A stretch of DNA of 11,642 nt. Origin: Clostridia bacterium. GTDB taxonomy: Bacteria; Bacillota; Clostridia; Oscillospirales; CAG-272. The notes below the pieces were generated by a model that did not search any database, was not told the DNA's origin, and saw only the letters and a list, made by a program, of their open reading frames with translations. This document shows positions 7,429-11,642 of this stretch, piece after piece; within the stretch, counting starts at the first letter, position 1, and every line of letters begins with the position of its first letter. Location of the stretch: positions 1-11,642 of the forward strand of contig JAFWWR010000001.1 of NCBI GenBank assembly GCA_017518025.1. The letters are read 5' to 3'. The position numbers were made by a program, and so were the translations under genes.

Positions 7429-7457
7429 ATTATACCAAATCTTTATTTTCATTTCAA
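7429..7457 (-). promoter_or_regulatory. Sigma-A promoter for the minus-strand operon
   Basis: Read on the minus strand, TTGAAA (7457-7452) and TATAAT (7434-7429) are 17 bases apart, with an extended -10 (TGG before TATAAT). Transcription would start near 7422, giving a leader of about 47 bases before the ATG at 7375. It is divergent to the hydE promoter; the two -35 boxes are 53 bases apart. Confidence 0.85.
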
Positions 7458-7510
7458 TATGCGGATCGCTCAATAAAAACATTTTTTCCTCTTCTCCCGT
7501 CCGCGTCTTA

Positions 7511-7539
7511 TTGACACCGGCGCCGTCCTCAATTATAAT
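7511..7539 (+). promoter_or_regulatory. Perfect-consensus sigma-A promoter for hydE
   Basis: TTGACA (7511-7516) and TATAAT (7534-7539) both match consensus at every position and are exactly 17 bases apart. The start point would be near 7546. No operator palindrome is evident around it, so the sequence alone suggests strong, possibly constitutive expression unless a regulator binds in the 7458-7510 gap. Confidence 0.9.
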
Positions 7540-7554
7540 AATCATGAAAACAGG

Positions 7555-7563
7555 AAAAGGAGG
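7555..7563 (+). promoter_or_regulatory. Ribosome binding site deciding the hydE start
   Basis: AAAAGGAGG lies 7 bases before the GTG at 7571. It makes that GTG the start rather than the in-frame ATG at 7544, which falls at or before the predicted transcription start and has no ribosome binding site. Confidence 0.88.
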
Positions 7564-7570
7564 CGGGACG

Positions 7571-8653
7571 GTGAACGACGGTCTTGTGAAAAAACTGGCG
7601 CTGACGGGCGATCTGTCCGACGGAGAGCTGGCTGAGCTCATCGAAAACGGCGCCCTCGACGGCGAACTTCGTCTCGCCGCCGACGAAAGACGGCGCGAGA
7701 TCTACGGCGACGAGGTGTTCGTCCGTGGCCTCATCGAGTTCACGAACTTTTGTAAAAACGACTGCTATTACTGCGGGATACGCCGCTCGAACAGAGAGGC
7801 GAGCCGGTACCGCCTGACCGCGGACGAGATCCTCGGCTGCTGCCGGGAAGGTTACGGACTCGGCTTCCGCACCTTCGTGCTCCAGGGCGGGGAAGATCCC
7901 TTTTTCACCGATGAGGCGCTGTGCCCGATCGTCGCGTGTATCAAAAATGAATTCCCCGACTGCGCCGTGACGCTTTCCGTCGGCGAGAGACCGTACGAGA
8001 GCTACAAAAAACTCCGCGATGCGGGGGCGGACAGATACCTGCTCCGCCACGAGACGGCGGATCCCGTCCATTACGGGAAGCTCCATCCCGCGTCTCTCAG
8101 CTCGGAGAACAGGAAAAAGTGCCTGTTCGACCTCAAATCCCTCGGGTACCAGGTGGGTTCCGGTTTTATGGTGGGCTCGCCTTACCAGACGACGGAGAAT
8201 ATCGTCGCGGATCTGCGGTTCCTCCAAAAGCTCGATCCCGACATGATCGGGATAGGCCCGTTCCTGAGCCATTCGGAGACGCCCTTCGCCGACTTTGAGA
8301 ACGGCACCGCCGCTCTGACGATCAAGTTGATCTCCATCCTGCGGCTCATGTTCCCGCGGGCGCTGATCCCCGCCACCACGGCGCTGGGGACCGTGGACCT
8401 GCGGGGCAGGGAGAAAGGCCTCATGGCGGGAGCCAACGTTGTCATGCCGAACCTGTCCCCCGTGAGGGTCAGAAAGCTCTACGAGCTGTACGACAACAAG
8501 ATCTGCACCGGCGAGGAATCGGCCCAATGTGTGGACTGTCTCCGGGCGAGGGTCGGATCCGTCGGATACCGTATCGTGACCGCCCGGGGAGACGTAAAAA
8601 AACAAACGGAAGAAGCGCGACGCGCTTCTTCGGGCGGTCATCAAGTAAACTGA
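7571..8653 (+). CDS. hydE: [FeFe]-hydrogenase maturase, radical SAM protein HydE
   Basis: HydE is a radical SAM enzyme that, with HydF and HydG, builds the H-cluster of [FeFe]-hydrogenase. This 360-residue product has the radical SAM motif CKNDCYYC (Cys61, 65, 68), the LQGGEDP loop (104-110), a RYLLRHETADPVHYGKLHP segment, GFMVGSPYQTTEN and ATTALGT. The C-terminal cysteines Cys312, Cys320 and Cys323 form CX7CX2C, matching the auxiliary-cluster site of Thermotoga HydE and arguing against BioB or PylB. The start is GTG, set by the promoter and ribosome binding site. The last 16 residues or so, after the usual GDVKK-type ending, are encoded partly by a palindrome at 8609-8631 and look like a repeat-derived tail. 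hydF, hydG and hydrogenase genes are not seen. Confidence 0.95.
   Translation: MNDGLVKKLALTGDLSDGELAELIENGALDGELRLAADERRREIYGDEVFVRGLIEFTNFCKNDCYYCGIRRSNREASRYRLTADEILGCCREGYGLGFRTFVLQGGEDPFFTDEALCPIVACIKNEFPDCAVTLSVGERPYESYKKLRDAGADRYLLRHETADPVHYGKLHPASLSSENRKKCLFDLKSLGYQVGSGFMVGSPYQTTENIVADLRFLQKLDPDMIGIGPFLSHSETPFADFENGTAALTIKLISILRLMFPRALIPATTALGTVDLRGREKGLMAGANVVMPNLSPVRVRKLYELYDNKICTGEESAQCVDCLRARVGSVGYRIVTARGDVKKQTEEARRASSGGHQVN
8609..8631 (+). repeat. Perfect hairpin inside the 3' end of hydE
   Basis: GAAGAAGCGC (8609-8618) pairs perfectly with GCGCTTCTTC (8622-8631) around a three-base GAC loop. It codes for part of the HydE tail (about EEARRASS). No T tract follows, so it is not a standard terminator. 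The three-base loop is like those of the repeat blocks downstream. A smaller hairpin, GTCAT (8665-8669) with ATGAC (8674-8678), follows. Confidence 0.8.
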
Positions 8654-8704
8654 AAAGAATATGAGTCATTGCGATGACCGCGGAGACGTGAGACGCGCGA
8701 CGCA

Positions 8705-8835
8705 GTTATGATCACCTGCGGCAAGTTATGAGTTGCCTTCGGCAACAGTGATAATATCGGGCGATCATATCATAACGTCCGGCGGAGCCGGCTCATAACT
8801 TGTGCGCGTAGCGCACAATCATAGTTCTAAACTGA
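8705..8835 (+). repeat. Hairpin block A
   Basis: It begins with a decayed 27-base unit (8705-8731; stem spoiled by A for G changes). Then come GTTGCC-TTC-GGCAAC (8732-8746), a spacer, and the right-hand module (8758-8835). The module holds GGGCGATCATATCATAAC (8759-8776), CCGGC-GGA-GCCGG (8779-8791), an 8-base stem TTGTGCGC-GTA-GCGCACAA (8800-8818) and the word ATAGTTCTAAACTGA that leads into the gene. GTTATGAT at the left is complementary to ATCATA/CATAAC in the module, so the block could also close into one branched structure. Confidence 0.85.
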
Positions 8836-8854
8836 AAACTAAGAAGGAGTTTTT

Positions 8855-8982
8855 ATGACGGAGATCGCTTTTATGAAACGAATTGCATTTCCGAAGAAGA
8901 ATTTCATAAACTTCAAAATAATTGCGTTGAACTTCGCAGAATGCTTGTTTCTTCGGTAAAAACCCTGAAAAAACAGTTATGA
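8855..8982 (+). pseudogene. Deletion remnant of a four-helix-bundle gene
   Basis: An AAGGAG site (8843-8848) and ATG (8855) open a reading frame that shifts and stops at 8957-8959. In another frame, 8869-8982 reads FYETNCISEEEFHKLQNNC and then VELRRMLVSSVKTLKKQL, which aligns with residues 82-115 of the intact protein at 9179 (14 identical residues in a row at LRRMLVSSVKTLKK). The middle, about 75 residues including the family core, is missing, and the start and tail are joined out of frame. The old stop is also lost: CAG stands where the intact gene has TAG, and reading runs on to TGA inside the repeat unit. The start codon region (MTEIA) is not copied from the intact gene, so this was a related but separate cassette. 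Confidence 0.8.
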
Positions 8983-9161
8983 TCGCCTGCGGCGAGTTTA
9001 GAGTTATGATCGCCTGCGGCGAGTTTAGAGTTATGATCGCCTGCGGCGAGTTATGAGTTGCCTCCGGCAACGTTGACTTCGCCGGGCGATCATATCATGA
9101 CGTCCGGCGGAGCCGGACTCATAACTTGTGCGCGGAGCGCACAATCATAGTTCTAAACTGA
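8976..9161 (+). repeat. Hairpin block B with three tandem 27-base units
   Basis: Three contiguous units lie at 8976-9002, 9003-9029 and 9030-9056. Each is GTTATGA, then the palindrome TCGCCTGCGGCGA, then GTTTAGA (GTTATGA in the last). They are followed by GTTGCC-TCC-GGCAAC (9057-9071) and the right-hand module (9083-9161) shared with block A at only a few differences: a one-base insertion, ATGAC for ATAAC, and a changed loop in the 8-base stem (GGA for GTA). The GGGCGATCATA word of the module is the reverse complement of the TATGATCGCC in the units. Confidence 0.9.
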
Positions 9162-9178
9162 GAAACGAGGGACAGTTG

Positions 9179-9526
9179 ATGACAACCAGTGCATTAAGAA
9201 TCAAATCAAAAGATTTTGCGAAGAGAATCGTTTTTCTATGTCGTGAGTTAAAAGAAAAACACGTTGAATCTGCCTTGACAGGTCAACTGTTACGATGTGC
9301 CACTTCTGTGGGGGCAAATATCCATGAAGCACAATATGCTCAGGAAACGAAGGATTTTATATCCAAGTTTGAAATAGCACTTAAAGAGTGTAATGAAAGC
9401 GAATACTGGCTTGAGTTACTATTTGAAACGAACGGCATCTCTAAAGAGGTATTTGAACAATTTCAAAAAGACTGTATTGATCTTCGCAGAATGTTGGTTT
9501 CTTCTGTTAAAACGTTGAAAAAATAG
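9179..9526 (+). CDS. Four-helix-bundle protein (S23/IVS-type, Avd-like)
   Basis: A 115-residue protein of the four-helix-bundle family first known from proteins encoded in 23S rRNA intervening sequences and structurally related to Avd of diversity-generating retroelements. The family core is present: KSKDFAKRIV (9-18), QLLRCATSVGANIHEAQ (36-52), DFISKFEIALKECNESEYWLELL (59-81). Four helices fill the length, with no catalytic residues expected. ATG at 9179 is chosen because GAGG lies 8 bases upstream and homology starts there; an upstream in-frame ATG at 9128 would translate the repeat. Codon use is AT-rich, unlike hydE and mnmA, which suggests acquisition. Its TAG stop (9524-9526) shares its last G with the first repeat unit. 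Function is unknown; nucleic-acid or scaffold binding is the family-based guess. Confidence 0.88.
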   Translation: MTTSALRIKSKDFAKRIVFLCRELKEKHVESALTGQLLRCATSVGANIHEAQYAQETKDFISKFEIALKECNESEYWLELLFETNGISKEVFEQFQKDCIDLRRMLVSSVKTLKK

Positions 9527-9612
9527 TTATGATCGCCTGCGGCGAGTTTACAGTTATGATCGCCTTCGGCGAGTTATGAGTTGCCTTCGGCAACGCTTAT
9601 TTATTGAGCGAT
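9526..9612 (+). repeat. Hairpin block C
   Basis: Two 27-base units (9526-9552 and 9553-9579; the second has TTC instead of TGC in the loop) are followed by GTTGCC-TTC-GGCAAC (9580-9594). The right-hand module is absent except for a doubtful trace, GAGCGATTATTATCC (9606-9620), compared with GGGCGATCATATCAT in A and B. The block ends just before the mnmA ribosome binding site. Confidence 0.85.
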
Positions 9613-9648
9613 TATTATCCGAGGGATGGGGAAAGGAGAGCGCGCATC

Positions 9649-10722
9649 ATGAAAGAAAAAGTCCTTGTCGCCATGAGCGGCGGAGTGGATTCGGCTGTTG
9701 CCGCGCTCCTCATGCGTGATCGCGGCTGCGACGTCATGGGAGTCACCATGAAGCTCATGGCGGATTACGCCGACCCGGACCCCGGAAGCCGGACCTGCTG
9801 CTCCGCGGACGACGCGGAGGACGCCGCCTCCGTCGCCCGTTCCCTCGGGATACCACACTATACGTTCAATTTCACGGACGGATTCCGGGAGACGGTCGTC
9901 GAGCGGTTCGTCCGCGACTACGAGGCGGGCAGGACCCCGAACCCATGCGTGCTCTGCAACAGATATATGAAATTCGAGCGCCTTTTCGAGAGGGCGCGCG
10001 CCCTCGGCTGCGAAAAGATCGTCACCGGCCACTACGCCCGGACGGAAAAGGATCCCGGAACGGGCAGATACCTGCTCAGGAAGGGGCTGGATCCGGCGAA
10101 GGACCAGAGCTACGTTCTGTGGTCGCTGACTCAGGAACAGCTCGCCTCGACCGTTTTTCCCCTGGGTGAGCTTTCAAAGAGCGAGGTCCGCAGAATAGCC
10201 GCCGAACACGGCTTCGTCAACGCGGAAAAACGCGAGAGCCAGGACATCTGCTTCGTCCCCGACGGCGACTACGCCGGATTCATCGAGCGGTACACCGGCA
10301 AGACCTACCCGCCGGGCGAGTTCGTCGGCACCGACGGCCGCGTCATGGGCGAGCACCGCGGCATCATACGGTATACCGTCGGAATGCGCAAAGGGCTCGG
10401 TCTCGCCTTGCCCGAGCCGGCATACGTCTGCCGAATCGACGTGCCGAACAACAGGGTCATCCTCGGCAAAAGCGAGGATCTGTTCACCGACACCCTCGAG
10501 GCGGAGGAAGTGAATCTCATCTCCGTCGACCGGATCGACGGCCCACTGCGTGTGAAAGCGAAGATCCGCTACCGTCAGCCGGAGCAGTGGGCGACGGTCA
10601 CCCCCGCCGGAGAGGGAAGGATAAAGGTCACGTTCGACACCCCCCAGCGGGCGATCACTCCCGGCCAGTCCGTGGTGCTCTACGACGGAGACGCGGTCCT
10701 CGGCGGCGGGATCATAGTTTGA
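9649..10722 (+). CDS. mnmA: tRNA-specific 2-thiouridylase MnmA
   Basis: MnmA activates U34 of tRNA Glu, Gln and Lys with ATP and inserts sulfur to make 2-thiouridine. The 357-residue product has the PP-loop SGGVDS (10-15), NPCVLCN (98-104), TGHYAR (126-131), KDQSYVLW (151-158) and ESQDICFVPDGDY (196-208). The usual catalytic pair is Cys103 and Cys201. Cys100 stands where E. coli MnmA has Asp, giving a CxxC plus C set. The C-terminal barrel ends with the usual PGQ...VLGGGII. AAAGGAG lies 10 bases before ATG 9649; earlier in-frame ATG codons lie in repeat or leader DNA. No clear promoter is seen between it and block C (a lone TATTAT is at 9613-9618), so its transcription may start in or before the repeats. 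Confidence 0.96.
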   Translation: MKEKVLVAMSGGVDSAVAALLMRDRGCDVMGVTMKLMADYADPDPGSRTCCSADDAEDAASVARSLGIPHYTFNFTDGFRETVVERFVRDYEAGRTPNPCVLCNRYMKFERLFERARALGCEKIVTGHYARTEKDPGTGRYLLRKGLDPAKDQSYVLWSLTQEQLASTVFPLGELSKSEVRRIAAEHGFVNAEKRESQDICFVPDGDYAGFIERYTGKTYPPGEFVGTDGRVMGEHRGIIRYTVGMRKGLGLALPEPAYVCRIDVPNNRVILGKSEDLFTDTLEAEEVNLISVDRIDGPLRVKAKIRYRQPEQWATVTPAGEGRIKVTFDTPQRAITPGQSVVLYDGDAVLGGGIIV

Positions 10723-10732
10723 GGAGGCCCCT

Positions 10733-11458
10733 ATGACTCGTGAAGAATTATCGAGGACCGAGATGCTTCTCGGCACCGCCGCGGTGGAGAAGCTCGCCGG
10801 GTCCCGGGTCGCGGTTTTCGGAATCGGCGGCGTGGGCGGCTACGTCGTTGAGGCGCTGGCCCGTTCCGGCGTCGGCGCGCTGGATCTGATCGATCCCGAC
10901 AGGATCGCCCCTTCAAATCTCAACAGACAGATCATCGCGCTCCACAGCACCGTCGGCGAGTTCAAGGTCGACGTGGCGCGGGAGCGAGTGCTCGATATCA
11001 ACCCCGACGCGACGGTGACGACTTACAAAACGTTTTTCACCCCGGAGACCGCCGGAGAATTCGATTTTTCCGCATACGACTGCGTGGTGGACGCCATCGA
11101 CACAGTCACCGGGAAGATCGAGCTTGCCGTCCGCTGCCGCGACGCGGGGACCCCGCTTATAAGTTCAATGGGCACGGGCAATAAAACGGACCCTTCGGCG
11201 CTCCGTGCGGCGGACATATCGAAAACGTCCGTCTGCCCCCTTGCCCGGGTCATGCGGCGGGAACTCAGAAAGCGCGGGATCACTCATCTGAGAGTGGTCT
11301 ATTCAGAGGAGCAACCCCTTGCGCCGCAGGACGTCGAAAGCGCTGAAAAACCGTCTCCCGGGAGACGGCAGACCCCCGGAAGTTGCGCCTTCGTCCCTCC
11401 TGCCGCCGGGCTCATCATCGCAGGCGAGGTGGCAGGGATCCTGATCAATAGAAAATGA
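10733..11458 (+). CDS. tcdA: tRNA threonylcarbamoyladenosine dehydratase TcdA
   Basis: TcdA (CsdL/YgdL) is an E1-like enzyme that uses ATP to cyclise t6A37 of tRNA into ct6A. The 241-residue product shows the nucleotide-binding GIGGVGG (30-36), LIDPDRI (52-58; Asp54, Asp56), NLNRQ (62-66), an AIDTVTGK segment (121-128) and SVCPLARVMRRELRKRGI (167-184), with Cys168 as the conserved cysteine. The tail (VVYSEEQP, then a Pro-rich stretch and a hydrophobic end) matches the subfamily rather than ThiF or MoeB, and no zinc CxxC pair is present. GGAGG lies 5 bases before the ATG and just after the mnmA stop, so the two are probably one transcript. Its substrate is the product of TsaD, encoded at 3844-4932. 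Confidence 0.93.
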   Translation: MTREELSRTEMLLGTAAVEKLAGSRVAVFGIGGVGGYVVEALARSGVGALDLIDPDRIAPSNLNRQIIALHSTVGEFKVDVARERVLDINPDATVTTYKTFFTPETAGEFDFSAYDCVVDAIDTVTGKIELAVRCRDAGTPLISSMGTGNKTDPSALRAADISKTSVCPLARVMRRELRKRGITHLRVVYSEEQPLAPQDVESAEKPSPGRRQTPGSCAFVPPAAGLIIAGEVAGILINRK

Positions 11459-11465
11459 CAGAGCC

Positions 11466-11495
11466 AAAGGCCCGGATCCGGACGGGCCTTTTTTT
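11466..11495 (+). terminator. Intrinsic terminator after tcdA
   Basis: AAAGGCCCG (11466-11474) pairs with CGGGCCTTT (11483-11491) around an eight-base loop, followed by a T run to 11495. It closes the mnmA-tcdA transcript eight bases after the stop codon. Confidence 0.92.
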
Positions 11496-11550
11496 GCACA
11501 AAAAACGACGTTTTTTTACCGTTTTCTTGTGTTTTTTGACGATTCCGGTG

Positions 11551-11579
11551 TTAACTTTCACGGTCCGGTATGATATATT
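11551..11579 (+). promoter_or_regulatory. Likely promoter for the gene at the right edge
   Basis: TTAACT (11551-11556) and TATATT (11574-11579) are 17 bases apart in an AT-rich stretch after the terminator. The transcript leader would be about 50 bases and ends in a strong ribosome binding site. Confidence 0.5.
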
Positions 11580-11636
11580 TAATATGTATATATATATTCG
11601 CCGACTATCCGCGGATGAGAAAATGGAGGGATCACC

Positions 11637-11642
11637 TTGACC
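11637..11642 (+). CDS. Start of a gene cut by the window edge
   Basis: GGAGGG (11625-11630) stands 6 bases before TTG at 11637, a good start context, and only two codons are in the window. An ATG at 11615 in another frame is also open but has no ribosome binding site. The product cannot be named. Confidence 0.45.

Larger units (their letters stand above)
8705..9612 (+). mobile_element. Candidate composite element: hairpin blocks alternating with four-helix-bundle genes
   Basis: The order is block A (8705-8835), gene remnant (8855-8982), block B (8976-9161), intact gene (9179-9526), block C (9526-about 9612). A and B share the same right-hand module of about 78 bases, and B and C share the same 27-base unit beginning at the gene end. 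The unit therefore repeats as block plus gene, like tandem cassettes. No transposase, recombinase, reverse transcriptase or target-site duplication is visible, so mobility is inference from repetition, AT-rich gene content and insertion between ordinary housekeeping genes. Confidence 0.4.

Noticed and set aside
6485..7570. Very long plus-strand frame running into hydE
   Set aside because: It is antisense to the membrane-protein gene and crosses two promoters; the hydE start is fixed by the promoter and ribosome binding site at 7555-7571.
8609..8631. Terminator for hydE
   Set aside because: The stem is strong, but it lies inside the coding region and no T tract follows.
7529..8644. Minus-strand frame opposite hydE
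   Set aside because: It is a shadow of hydE, which has full family motifs.
8976..9056. CRISPR array
   Set aside because: The 27-base units are contiguous with no unique spacers, and no cas gene is present.
8819..9070. Minus-strand frame with repeated NSPQAIITL
   Set aside because: The amino-acid repeat is only the 27-base DNA units translated, and the frame runs over the gene remnant.
8855..9526. Diversity-generating retroelement
   Set aside because: The Avd-like fold is the only link; no reverse transcriptase, template/variable repeat pair or target gene is visible.
8705..9612. Integron cassette array with attC sites
   Set aside because: The gene-plus-palindrome layout is similar, but the GTTRRRY/RYYYAAC core pair is not seen (GTTATGA does not fit) and there is no integrase.
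7465..9612. 13-base word TTTATTGAGCGAT at 9600-9612 with its inverse at 7465-7477
   Set aside because: It does not extend on either side, and a match of this length is expected by chance in a window this size.

Overview
The window is a GC-rich chromosomal segment with compact, operon-like gene packing. It looks like an anaerobic member of the Bacillota, class Clostridia. The support is a two-domain DnaD-type primosome protein followed by a DnaI/DnaC-like helicase loader, a ComEB-type dCMP deaminase, a YwlE-like low-molecular-weight phosphatase, a HydE maturase for [FeFe]-hydrogenase, strong AGGAGG-type ribosome binding sites and sigma-A-type promoters. The species cannot be named from the sequence alone.

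Layout. (1) 1-520 has no large gene. It holds a short array of GC hairpins, a bidirectional terminator, a 30-residue cysteine-rich hydrophobic peptide gene on the plus strand, and a second terminator. (2) 570-3504, minus strand, is dnaD-like, then the helicase loader, then a TIM-barrel sugar phosphate isomerase/epimerase-like gene, all tightly spaced. (3) 3505-3843 is an AT-rich gap with three clustered DnaA-box-like 9-mers. (4) 3844-7375, minus strand, is a five-gene operon read leftward from a strong promoter at 7429-7457: unknown single-pass membrane protein, dCMP deaminase, LMW phosphatase, rimI, tsaD. (5) A divergent plus-strand promoter with perfect TTGACA-17-TATAAT drives hydE (7571-8653). 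(6) 8600-9620 is the accessory part. Multi-hairpin repeat blocks alternate with two four-helix-bundle (S23/Avd-like) genes, the first a deletion-scarred remnant and the second intact and visibly AT-richer than its neighbours. (7) 9649-11458, plus strand, is mnmA then tcdA, closed by a good intrinsic terminator. A new promoter and a TTG start follow at the right edge.

How the genes fit together. Three genes act on tRNA: TsaD makes t6A37, TcdA converts it to the cyclic form, and MnmA makes 2-thiouridine at U34. RimI is the usual neighbour of tsaD. The DnaD and DnaI-like pair belongs to helicase loading in replication initiation or restart. HydE supports hydrogen metabolism, but its partners HydF and HydG are not in the window.

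The best candidate for an undescribed system is the 8.7-9.6 kb composite. It is a cassette-like alternation of a small four-helix-bundle gene and a block of short palindromes, in which stems are kept while the three-base loops vary. One copy of the gene is decayed, and a related-looking hairpin sits inside the 3' end of hydE.
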